DNA of 9,738 bases, taken from positions 1 through 9,738 of the forward strand of contig JBAZGW010000056.1 of NCBI GenBank assembly GCA_041652635.1. The letters run 5' to 3'. Positions 1-6,455 of this stretch are shown piece by piece. Position numbers and translations under genes: made by a program. Under the pieces are notes generated by a model. That model was given only the letters and a program-made list of their open reading frames with translations, had not been told where the DNA came from and did not search any database. Positions within the stretch are counted from its first letter, which is position 1. Each line of letters starts with the position of its first letter. The DNA comes from Undivivens sp041652635. Its GTDB lineage: Bacteria > Omnitrophota > Gorgyraeia > Gygaellales > Profunditerraquicolaceae.

Positions 1-392
1 GGGCGCGTGATCTTCACGACCCCTTTCGAGAAATCCGCCGCGTGCCCGTTCACGTCCTTATCCTCCACTGCCGCAGGAGTCTCGGAAAACAGTTTATACT
101 GCCCTGCGGGAAAAAGAGACATTGTTTCCTTACTCTCTTTTCCCCAGTAAACGGCGAATAAACGCTCGAACATCCCGCGCTCCGTCCTGTTCCCGAAGAC
201 CACTGCCCCTTCTCCTTCATTACCTTCCACACTCTCCGGCGGAAGAAATACAGGGACTTCAAAATATATATTCCGGCCTTTCAGATCTATGACTTTCATC
301 TCCTGCGCGGCTAATGCGCTTTTTGCCGGGCACAACAAACAAAAGAATAACGAAAATATCAATGCCGCGCCCGCGCGCCTTCGTCCTTTCAT
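1..392 (-). CDS. Exported protein of unknown function, 3' part cut off by window edge
   Basis: About 130 residues are visible, with no stop before the window edge, so the gene is partial. The ATG at 392 overlaps the TGA of the Y1 transposase-like gene in an ATGA arrangement, and a GGAGAAGGA sequence just upstream can serve as ribosome binding site. The two genes are therefore probably translationally coupled. The product starts MKGRRRAGAALIF, a basic n-region followed by a hydrophobic core and a signal-peptidase-I-like site around SALA-AQ (about residue 28). The mature part has short alternating hydrophobic stretches (VIDLKGRNIYFEVPVFLPP), suggesting a beta-rich extracytoplasmic domain. I do not recognise the family. 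It should share control by the upstream c-di-GMP riboswitch. Existence as a gene is well supported; function is unknown. Confidence 0.8.
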   Translation of the reverse strand, partial: MKGRRRAGAALIFSLFFCLLCPAKSALAAQEMKVIDLKGRNIYFEVPVFLPPESVEGNEGEGAVVFGNRTERGMFERLFAVYWGKESKETMSLFPAGQYKLFSETPAAVEDKDVNGHAADFSKGVVKITR

Positions 393-1363
393 TTGCTCTT
401 TTCCTTCTCCGCCGTCAATTCCTTCACTTTCTTCTTTTCTATCTCCAGGCGTTTCTGCATCGCCTGATAAGAGACCAGATCCGCGCGGTATAATTCCTGC
501 AGATCCTTTTTGATGAATTCCCTGTCCTTCATCAGTTTTTCGCTGTACTCCATATCCTTCTGATGAGAAACAGTCTTTAACTTGTGCTTCAAATTCAACT
601 GCACGGCTAAAAGCGCGGCGGCGATAACGCAGAAAACCGGGATAAGCACTTTTGCCCAGCGTCCAAATGCCCCGTTGTCCGACTCTGCCCCGGGGGTAGC
701 GGAATATTTCTCGCGTTCAACCTCCGCCCTGACTCCGCTGATAAAATCATCCGTGCCGAGAATACTCTTTTTCGCCAGCTCTTTTCCCAGGGCTTCCATC
801 TCCGGGACGGGAAGCGATGCCAGATATTCCGGATATGTCAGCGGCTGTGCCGCCGCCGCCGACAAAAGCGCCTCTATTTCCCCGCGTTCCGCTTCCATAT
901 CCAAAGGCTGTGCCCGGACCGCTCCGGCGTATACGGAATAACTGCTCAATTCGTAGTCTCCCGGAGCGTCGGCAAGCCCCAGATTGGACGGATTCTTGTG
1001 TATATACGCGCTGACCCCCAGAAGATAACTCTTTTTTTCCAGGATAGTGATCTTCGGCCTTTCCTGAAGCAGATGCCCTTTCCTGCCGTAACGGGAATTG
1101 AAATATTTAGTATAATTAGAATTCTGAGAATGCATTATCTGAGAAATAGTGCAGCCTTCCTTGGGTTCTATAAGAAGGTGAACGTGATTAGGCAGAAGAA
1201 TGAAAGAAAACAGCTTGAAACCGAATTGTTCTTTATATCTCTTCAACAATTCAAGGTATGTCCGGGAATCTTCGGCATCCTTGAAGATGACTTTCTCGTT
1301 GTCCCCGCGGGAGGTTATGTAATAAACGGCGCCTTCGATATGAATGCGTGGTATTCTTTCCAT
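389..1363 (-). CDS. REP-associated-type Y1 (HUH) transposase-like protein with C-terminal membrane anchor and coiled coil
   Basis: The 324-residue product starts at ATG 1363, chosen because GAGGAG sits 5 nt upstream; a GTG two codons earlier would overlap that site. Residues 1-150 match the Y1_Tnp/RAYT family: AVYYITSRG near 15-23, the HUH motif in LPNHVHLLIEP (His60 and His62), YTKYFNSRYGRKGHL, and the catalytic-tyrosine helix AYIHKNPSNLG (Tyr120), followed by DYELSSYSVYAG. Family members are single-strand DNA nickases/transposases acting on REP hairpins. Residues 203-208 (GTDDFI) resemble the usual C-terminal tail of the family. The sequence then departs: about residues 236-258 form a strong transmembrane segment (VLIPVFCVIAAALLAVQL), followed by about 65 charged residues predicted to form a coiled coil. 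Typical RAYTs are shorter and soluble. It lies directly behind a c-di-GMP riboswitch and terminator and overlaps the next gene. It may be a domesticated nuclease rather than a mobile element. Confidence 0.9.
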   Translation of the reverse strand: MERIPRIHIEGAVYYITSRGDNEKVIFKDAEDSRTYLELLKRYKEQFGFKLFSFILLPNHVHLLIEPKEGCTISQIMHSQNSNYTKYFNSRYGRKGHLLQERPKITILEKKSYLLGVSAYIHKNPSNLGLADAPGDYELSSYSVYAGAVRAQPLDMEAERGEIEALLSAAAAQPLTYPEYLASLPVPEMEALGKELAKKSILGTDDFISGVRAEVEREKYSATPGAESDNGAFGRWAKVLIPVFCVIAAALLAVQLNLKHKLKTVSHQKDMEYSEKLMKDREFIKKDLQELYRADLVSYQAMQKRLEIEKKKVKELTAEKEKSK

Positions 1364-1401
1364 CTTCACTCCTCTATGCGTGGCATAAACCCTTAAAACA
1401 T

Positions 1402-1428
1402 AAAAAAAACCAGGCAGTCTTGCCTGGG
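1402..1428 (-). terminator. Intrinsic terminator of the c-di-GMP riboswitch expression platform
   Basis: On the minus strand CCAGGCA, loop AGAC, TGCCTGG form a perfect 7-bp GC-rich stem, followed immediately by eight T residues. This is a textbook Rho-independent terminator. It lies about 15 nt downstream of the riboswitch aptamer and about 38 nt upstream of the transposase-like gene, as expected for transcriptional attenuation. An alternative hairpin pairs GGGAT (1447-1443) with ATCCC (1430-1426) and would take two C residues from the terminator stem. The same GGGAT could pair with GATCC at the 5' edge of the aptamer, which suggests a switch. Confidence 0.9.
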
Positions 1429-1442
1429 ATCACATCAGCGGC

Positions 1443-1536
1443 ATCCCTTATCTTCGGCAGTCTGCCGTTCCTCGTACACCGCAAAGGAAGCATGACTTTG
1501 CGCCCTCCGGTTACCCGGAGTTTGCCTTTTCGGATC
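1443..1536 (-). promoter_or_regulatory. Cyclic-di-GMP-I (GEMM-I) riboswitch aptamer
   Basis: Reading the minus strand, the leader carries the GEMM-I signature in order: AAAAGGCAAAC (1530-1520), the hairpin CTCCGG-GTAA-CCGGAG with a GNRA tetraloop (1520-1505), then GGGCGCAAAGTC (1505-1494, consensus GGACGCAAAGCC). A second helix pairs TTCCT (1489-1485) with AGGAA (1472-1468), and CGGCAGACTGCCGAA (1467-1453) corresponds to the usual GGCAGCCGGGUUGCCGAA segment. That last segment is shorter than consensus, the main deviation. The ends can close by pairing ATCC (1535-1532) with GGAT (1446-1443). GEMM-I RNAs bind c-di-GMP and usually control motility, pilus, attachment or secretion genes. A sigma70-type promoter lies upstream and an intrinsic terminator downstream, so this is a complete transcriptional switch for the transposase-like gene and its partner. 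I infer, weakly, that ligand favours termination. Confidence 0.87.
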
Positions 1537-1558
1537 AGGATACAATCTATCTGCATAA

Positions 1559-1586
1559 AGTATACCACAAATACCGTATTTATCAA
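1559..1586 (-). promoter_or_regulatory. Sigma70-type promoter for the riboswitch operon
   Basis: On the minus strand the -35 box TTGATA (1586-1581) is separated by 16 nt from the -10 box TATACT (1564-1559), with TGTGG just before the -10. Transcription would start near 1552, about 16 nt upstream of the riboswitch aptamer. The -35 box lies only 7 nt past the hairpin at 1594-1613 that I assign to a possible insertion-element end. Confidence 0.72.
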
Positions 1587-1593
1587 TCCGCCG

Positions 1594-1740
1594 CCGCGGT
1601 CTAAAGACCGTGGCTTGCTCAGGACCGATACTTGGAACGCAGAATTCTTTTCCCTCCCTCAATAGCGGGGCTTGAACGCCGCCGAACGCGCCAACTCCCC
1701 CGGGACTTTTAACCGTGCGCAGTTCTGGGCCCATTTTATG
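1594..1740 (-). mobile_element. Possible remnant of the right end of an IS200/IS605-type (TnpB) element
   Basis: This interval covers most of the gene-free stretch between the transglutaminase-like gene and the riboswitch promoter. Near its 3' side the minus strand reads CTGAGCAAGCCACGGTC, then TTTA, then GACCGCGG: an 8-bp stem (one mismatch on this strand, a G-T wobble on the other). The pattern of AGCAAG followed by a short GC-rich hairpin with a TTTA loop resembles right ends and omega-RNA 3' ends of IS200/IS605 elements encoding TnpB. The minus-strand frame before it (from 1734: GPELRTVKSPGG, then APLLREGKEF, then GPEQATVFRP) resembles the low-complexity C-terminal tails I associate with such TnpB proteins. 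No RuvC or zinc-finger part remains. The identification rests on recalled pattern only. Confidence 0.4.
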
Positions 1741-1762
1741 TATATCTCCCGGATATCATCAT

Positions 1763-2716
1763 CTATCGTGATACGATATATTCGAAGAATTCCCTGACTC
1801 TTTCCTTTATGATCTCATATTCCTTCTCATTCAACAGATTCTTGCTCAATAATTTATTCTCGAAGGCCTGTTTATCTCCGTTAACATTCCTGATGGCGAA
1901 GAGATACCTGCCGGCAAAGTTATATTTCCTGGTCACGGTAACGGCGATAAGAAAATTATTGCGGTCGAATACGCCGTTGATATCTTCGATAACTATCCCG
2001 AGCAAATAATTCTTCTTTATAAGCAACGGGAAAGAAATGGAAATAGGAAGCGTCATATTGCGTTCTTTTTCCTCCACAAAATCGACATACGGCATTCTCT
2101 CCAGGAACATATAATCTTCAAATTCATCGATCCTGCCGTAACGGTGAAAAGAAGGGTCAAGGACAAGCATCTCGCCGTTTCTCCGCGCTCCCTCTTTAGG
2201 CGTAATAAACAAGACCATGTGCGTCGCTTTCGGGGTCTGGAAATAACCGGACTGCACCGCGCGCACGAATTCTATCTCGTGAGAATCCCCGAACAAAGGC
2301 TTGATATAATTATAAACATACGCTACGAGCTCTCCGCAGGTGCCGTATCTGTTCCTCTCAAGGATCAGATCACCATTTTCGTCGAAACGGTGTATATTGT
2401 GCACGGTCCAAAGCCTTTTCTCCGGATCGATACTGACAAAGACATCGCGCTGCTCGAACATCGGCAGGCCGGAATACTCAAGTTTACCGGTGATCTCGAA
2501 GATCTCCTTCGCGAACGGCGGCGGCGCGACTGGTTCACTGTATAGTTTATCGTCTACCGGGACCCCGCGGGAAACCAGAATAAACCACCCCAGGCCGGCG
2601 ACCGCCGCCAAGAGGCAGAAACAAGCCCATTTAAGGCCGCGTTCTCTACTCTTCATCCGGCTTATGATCTGTCTTTCCTGCTGATTATTCAAGTGTATTC
2701 CTTCTTTACTTTTCAT
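1763..2716 (-). CDS. Membrane-anchored transglutaminase-like (papain-fold) protein
   Basis: The 317-residue product is the last gene of the secretin operon. One transmembrane segment lies near residues 28-48 (LKWACFCLLAAVAGLGWFIL), with a short cytoplasmic tail and a long periplasmic part. Residues 123-138 (RYGTCGELVAYVYNYI), 164-171 (ATHMVLFI) and 184-190 (LVLDPSF) have the order and spacing of a transglutaminase-like triad: Cys127, His166, Asp187. The family includes cysteine proteases, transglutaminases and inactive binding domains; substrate is not evident. The C-terminal 120 residues are not recognised. The start is uncertain. ATG 2716 has a poor ribosome site, while a TTG at 2692 follows AAGGA at 6 nt spacing and would give 309 residues; a GTG at 2737 is also in frame. 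The gap to the upstream gene is 25 nt. Context suggests a role in the cell envelope together with the secretin module. Confidence 0.8.
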   Translation of the reverse strand: MKSKEGIHLNNQQERQIISRMKSRERGLKWACFCLLAAVAGLGWFILVSRGVPVDDKLYSEPVAPPPFAKEIFEITGKLEYSGLPMFEQRDVFVSIDPEKRLWTVHNIHRFDENGDLILERNRYGTCGELVAYVYNYIKPLFGDSHEIEFVRAVQSGYFQTPKATHMVLFITPKEGARRNGEMLVLDPSFHRYGRIDEFEDYMFLERMPYVDFVEEKERNMTLPISISFPLLIKKNYLLGIVIEDINGVFDRNNFLIAVTVTRKYNFAGRYLFAIRNVNGDKQAFENKLLSKNLLNEKEYEIIKERVREFFEYIVSR

Positions 2717-2741
2717 CCCGGCGCGGCGAGGCCGCACAAGA

Positions 2742-3041
2742 TCAATCAGGCCTGGTTGTTTTTTCTTTACCGGCGGTTCCCGATTTAAGCTCTCTAAGAC
2801 GCTTCTTTTCCTCTTCCAACTGCCTGGCTTTCTTACCGTATTCTTCCGTGAAAGCCCGCTGATTCCGCGACATATCCATAGAGATAATTTCCCTCGCCTC
2901 TTTCAGCTTTCCGGCATGCTTCGCTTTCGCGATACCATCTATATTACCGATCTTCACGGCAGTGAAAATGCAGGAAAAAAGCAGATAGGCGGAACAGGCG
3001 GCCGTCAACAAAGCTATAATGGTCAATTTATGCATCCGCAT
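2742..3041 (-). CDS. Small membrane-anchored coiled-coil protein
   Basis: The 99-residue product begins at ATG 3041, preceded by AGGGA at good spacing. Residues 6-29 (LTIIALLTAACSAYLLFSCIF and on) form a hydrophobic segment that is a signal anchor. Residues 44-86 are highly charged with heptad-like spacing (KKARQLEEEKKRLREL), predicted coiled coil, and the last dozen residues are a basic, probably disordered tail. The gene sits 14 nt behind the TPR protein stop and 25 nt before the transglutaminase-like gene, so it is certainly part of the same operon. I do not recognise the family. It could be a structural or adaptor subunit of the secretin-associated complex. Confidence 0.8.
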   Translation of the reverse strand: MRMHKLTIIALLTAACSAYLLFSCIFTAVKIGNIDGIAKAKHAGKLKEAREIISMDMSRNQRAFTEEYGKKARQLEEEKKRLRELKSGTAGKEKTTRPD

Positions 3042-3055
3042 ACATCTTCCCTGAT

Positions 3056-3751
3056 CTATTCTTTAAGCCTTTTCAGCGCCTCCCGGATATCGTCCGCGTC
3101 ATCGGCCCCCGGTTTCAATTCCAGATATTTCCGGTAATGTTCTACCGCTTTTTCCGGATCCTGCTTTATCGTATCATAGACAACGGCAAGATTATAATGG
3201 GCATCCGGGTTGGATGGATTCAATTCAAGGGACCGCAGGTATGCCGTGACCGCCTCATCGTAATACTTGGCGCTTGTATACGCCACCCCAAGATTATAAT
3301 TATAAACGGCCCGTTCCTGTTTTATATGCTTCTGCAGAAGAAGCAGCCCCTGCTGCGCTTTTTGCGCCGTCTGGACGTAATTGCCGCTTTTTTTAAGTTC
3401 CTCTTTCATCTCGCCCAATTGGGACTGGGCCCGCCGCAAGTAATCTTCCTTTTCTCCGATCAACCGCTGCGCTTCCTGCAAATTTATCTGCAGCAGCCCC
3501 TTTTCATCCTGAAGTTTTGTGTTCACCGCCAAATACGACATTGAATCATTCTGCAGGCGCTCATTCTCCTTCATAACCTTCTCTCTTTCCGCCTGCATAG
3601 TCGCCAATTCTTCCTGCGCCTTCTGGACCATCTTGTTCAACTGGCCTAACTGGCCGGAGAGATAAGTGTTCCTGGAATATACGCCGATACCCACCGAGAG
3701 TAAAAAAACAAGGAATATCCCGCCGGCCGCCATAAATAATATTTTTCTCAT
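3056..3751 (-). CDS. Membrane-anchored coiled-coil protein with C-terminal TPR repeats
   Basis: The 231-residue product has an N-terminal transmembrane segment (residues 4-25), a long coiled coil (about 29-145, rich in E, K, Q, L), and two TPR units: about 148-181 (YNLGVAYTSAKYYDEAVTAY) and 182-215 (YNLAVVYDTIKQDPEKAVEH). TPRs are protein-protein interaction modules, here probably periplasmic. Its ATG overlaps the TGA of the preceding TPR gene (ATGA at 3751-3748), indicating coupling. The TPR part is clearly related to that of the neighbour: both end a repeat with a KAV-x-Y-x-K/R-Y motif followed by an AD-rich helix. By position after a secretin it may be an assembly or scaffolding factor comparable in role to PilF/PilW or Tgl-type TPR pilotins, though unlike those it is not an obvious lipoprotein. 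Confidence 0.88.
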   Translation of the reverse strand: MRKILFMAAGGIFLVFLLSVGIGVYSRNTYLSGQLGQLNKMVQKAQEELATMQAEREKVMKENERLQNDSMSYLAVNTKLQDEKGLLQINLQEAQRLIGEKEDYLRRAQSQLGEMKEELKKSGNYVQTAQKAQQGLLLLQKHIKQERAVYNYNLGVAYTSAKYYDEAVTAYLRSLELNPSNPDAHYNLAVVYDTIKQDPEKAVEHYRKYLELKPGADDADDIREALKRLKE

Positions 3752-4338
3752 GGATAAGCGGGCCCTTTTGCTTCCAGCATACGTATCAAATACTCCACAT
3801 CGGCGCGATCCTTGGCTAAAGGAGCGAGCGTAATGTAACGCTTAAGATAAAACACCGCCTTTGCCGTATCATTACGGTGATGTTTATATAACAACCCCAG
3901 ATTATAACAGGAGCCGGCGTCCTTGGCGTCTACCGCTAAAGCCTTCTCGAAAGCGGTTATCGCCTGTTCGAACTGCCGGTCTTGAAAATACCCGTTCCCC
4001 AATTCTTTGTATAAAATAAACTCGCCGGCCGACTCCTCTTCTCCGGCCTTATCCGGGGAATAAGATCCCGCTTTCTTTTCTTTGCGCTTCCGTTTCACGC
4101 GCGAGGCGGCTTCTCTTGCCGCCCGGTCCACTTGTTTCTTCAGCTCTAAGTTGGATTTCTCCAACCTTGATAAAGCACCGCCCTGCATCTGCATTTCTTC
4201 CACAAGTTTCGCGTTGTCACGCCGCAGATCATCGATATTTTTACGCAGTTGCTTCTCGGTATCCGTTGCGGCGGCTGATAATATCCCCTGCCATAATAAC
4301 ACAATAGCCACCCCGATAACCAATATTCTGCCGCTCAT
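3748..4338 (-). CDS. Exported coiled-coil/TPR protein
   Basis: The 196-residue product starts at ATG 4338 with GGAGAG 7 nt upstream. Residues 1-24 form a signal peptide with a plausible cleavage site SAAA-TD. About 26-85 is a predicted coiled coil (LRRDNAKLVEEMQMQGGALS region), followed by a very basic patch (VKRKRKEKKA, 81-90). Residues 107-173 hold two TPR units (YKELGNGYFQDRQFEQAITA, then YNLGLLYKHHRNDTAKAVFY). The protein is a paralogue of the next gene, with the same layout but a cleavable-looking N terminus. It lies 19 nt after the secretin stop. A periplasmic factor that binds secretin or peptidoglycan is the simplest reading; the sequence itself does not prove this. Confidence 0.87.
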   Translation of the reverse strand: MSGRILVIGVAIVLLWQGILSAAATDTEKQLRKNIDDLRRDNAKLVEEMQMQGGALSRLEKSNLELKKQVDRAAREAASRVKRKRKEKKAGSYSPDKAGEEESAGEFILYKELGNGYFQDRQFEQAITAFEKALAVDAKDAGSCYNLGLLYKHHRNDTAKAVFYLKRYITLAPLAKDRADVEYLIRMLEAKGPAYP

Positions 4339-4357
4339 ACGCTGCTCTCCGTAGAAT

Positions 4358-6415
4358 TTAATAATTCTTCAACCCTTTCAGTTTTAACTCCACGTCATTC
4401 CCGGCCGGTTCCTCCCTGGATGATTTAACGGCGCTTTCTCTCCGGCTTTTTTTATCGGCCTTTTTCTCAGAAGCCGCCCCCGCTTCCAGTATTTTACGCG
4501 AAATGATCTCCCGCTTCATCTTTTCGGTCAGGATATCCGGGGGGATCCATTTTTCGGGTTCCATCCCGGCGCTTACCGCTTCTCCCGAGACTATATGCGG
4601 AGTAAGGAATATCACCAATTCGGTCTTCTTTCTCAGAGACGCTTTCCCGCCGAACAATCCGCCGATCACCGGGATCTTGGACAACAACGGCAGGCCCGTA
4701 ACATCTTCCCGTTTATCGTCTTTCATCAATCCGGCGATCATTATCATAGAACCGTCCTTTACCTTGACCACGGTCTCCGCTTCGGAAGTTTCCACTATCG
4801 GCACTATACTGCCCAGACCGGTCTTGAGCGTCTCGCGCACGGAACTGACTTCCGGTTTTATCTTCAAGGTCACGAAACCTTCCTGATTTATGGTCGGGGA
4901 AACGTTGAGTTTGACGCCCACGTCTATGAACTGTATACTTTCCGAAGTAACTGTAGTGGTATCTCCCTGGCTAAGGGTCTGGGTCACGTAAGCCTCTCTG
5001 GCCCCGACCATCACCTTGGCTTCCTGATTGTTCACGGCTGTGATCCTGGGGCTGGAAAGTATCTTGGTGTCTCCGTAAGTCTGCAACAATTGCAGGGTAG
5101 CGGTATAGTCATCGCTGTCGAGCACGCCCATGGTCATATTCAGCTTATCGGCGGTAAGCAGCGGCGAAGGAGTGAAAGAAGGGGCGGCTGGGAAGGTCCC
5201 TGAGAAGTTCATAGTATCGCTGAACACTTCTTCCCAGTTGATACCACGCTGATACTCGTCTTTCAGGGTGACCTGGACTATTTCCGCCTCTATGAATACC
5301 TGGCGGCTCGCTTCATCGAAAGCCTTGACTATACGCCGGATCTTTTTCATCTTTTCCGGCAGGTCGGAAACGACCAGCTTGCTGGATCTTTCATCTACGT
5401 AAACTTCCCCGGCGCCTCCGGTGATCACGCTTGACAACTGCGTCTTTATATCAGCAGACTTGGCATATTTCAGATCAAAGATCTCTGTCTGCAGAGGCTG
5501 ATCCAGGTCCAGCACGGTCTCTTCCATCAGGTCGAGTTTCTCCGGGATATCGATCAACAGCAGGGTTCCGGAAGTCTCATCGGCGATGATCTTGCCGATA
5601 TCGGACTTTACCAGGCTCAGCGCGTTAAAAACGTTGGATGGCTTCGCGTATTTCAATTTCAGGCTTTTGAACCCTCTTTTTTCGTTGAACCTCCTGCCGT
5701 AAAGCTTCTCATACTCGGAAGAGGTCATAATATTGACGATATTGCCTTTTTTATCGCAGGCCAGGTCCTGGCTCATTAATATCACGTCCAGGGCGTCGTC
5801 GAAAGTAAGCGAATTCAGGAAGATATTCACCCGCCCGGTAACGCTCTTGCTCGGCACTATAGTAAGGTTCATCTTCATCGAAAGGATACGGAACAACTCA
5901 ACGATATCTATCCCCTTCAGGTCAAGAGATATCCTCTCTCCCGAGGTCTTTATTCCGTTGAGTTTCGATTCTATCTTCTGCGTATCACCGGCAGGCAACT
6001 CTTCTCCGTTTTGCGGCCGGCCGCCGGTTTCCGGCTGAGCGGGCCCAACAGGGACTACGGAAGGGGTTTTTTCCTGAAGAGCAGGATTGGCGACATCCGC
6101 TACCTGCTCGTTCTCCGCCTGGCCGTTGACCGGACCGGCAGGCCCGTTCTCCGGACGGCCGTCCGAAGGAGGATGCCCTGAATCAACCGGCTGCGGAACA
6201 GCTTTATTTCCTTGTTCCGGGGCTTCGGAAGCGAAAGCCATGCAACAACCGGCTATAAGAACAAAAACCGCCAACGGAACCCATCCGAACCTAAACCCCG
6301 GGCCGCCTTTCCCGCTGCATCTCACAGGCACCCGCCTGCAGGCAAGGCAAGAAGACCCGACAGGATTGTTCCGATCAAGGCTTCTGGACAATTTGATCTT
6401 AAGATTTATCGGCAT
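4358..6415 (-). CDS. Outer-membrane secretin (PilQ/MshL/GspD type)
   Basis: The 685-residue product is a multidomain secretin, the channel through which type IV pili or type II substrates cross the outer membrane. After a hydrophobic signal (44-60) comes a Pro/Gly/Asn-rich linker (65-150). The N0/STN domain is at 161-232 (SLDLKGIDIVELFRILSMKM), followed by two N1-type modules (about 248-305 and 309-370). The secretin beta-domain spans about 440-610, ending with the hallmark LPLLSKIPVIGGLFG (575-589) and ELVIFLTPHIV. A lysine-rich tail of some 70 residues follows. The signal contains a lipobox-like IAGC (Cys57), so the protein may be a lipoprotein like MshL or BfpB; AFA-SE (61-64) is the alternative signal-peptidase-I site. 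ATG 6415 has no clear ribosome site; a GTG at 6325 would give 655 residues with a more normal signal peptide. The upstream PilP/GspC-like gene supports the function. Confidence 0.95.
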   Translation of the reverse strand: MPINLKIKLSRSLDRNNPVGSSCLACRRVPVRCSGKGGPGFRFGWVPLAVFVLIAGCCMAFASEAPEQGNKAVPQPVDSGHPPSDGRPENGPAGPVNGQAENEQVADVANPALQEKTPSVVPVGPAQPETGGRPQNGEELPAGDTQKIESKLNGIKTSGERISLDLKGIDIVELFRILSMKMNLTIVPSKSVTGRVNIFLNSLTFDDALDVILMSQDLACDKKGNIVNIMTSSEYEKLYGRRFNEKRGFKSLKLKYAKPSNVFNALSLVKSDIGKIIADETSGTLLLIDIPEKLDLMEETVLDLDQPLQTEIFDLKYAKSADIKTQLSSVITGGAGEVYVDERSSKLVVSDLPEKMKKIRRIVKAFDEASRQVFIEAEIVQVTLKDEYQRGINWEEVFSDTMNFSGTFPAAPSFTPSPLLTADKLNMTMGVLDSDDYTATLQLLQTYGDTKILSSPRITAVNNQEAKVMVGAREAYVTQTLSQGDTTTVTSESIQFIDVGVKLNVSPTINQEGFVTLKIKPEVSSVRETLKTGLGSIVPIVETSEAETVVKVKDGSMIMIAGLMKDDKREDVTGLPLLSKIPVIGGLFGGKASLRKKTELVIFLTPHIVSGEAVSAGMEPEKWIPPDILTEKMKREIISRKILEAGAASEKKADKKSRRESAVKSSREEPAGNDVELKLKGLKNY

Positions 6416-6455
6416 AAACCATATTTAAGGAAATTGCGGTTGATAAAGGAACCGG

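Noticed and set aside
1435..1734. Minus-strand 99-codon open frame between the operon end and the terminator
   Set aside because: Its 3' part runs through the promoter and the riboswitch aptamer, and its sequence is low in structure. It is better explained as an element remnant plus a non-coding leader.
4595..5203. Plus-strand 202-codon open frame inside the secretin gene
   Set aside because: It lies entirely opposite the secretin coding region, has no recognisable domain and reads as the antisense shadow of a GC-rich gene.
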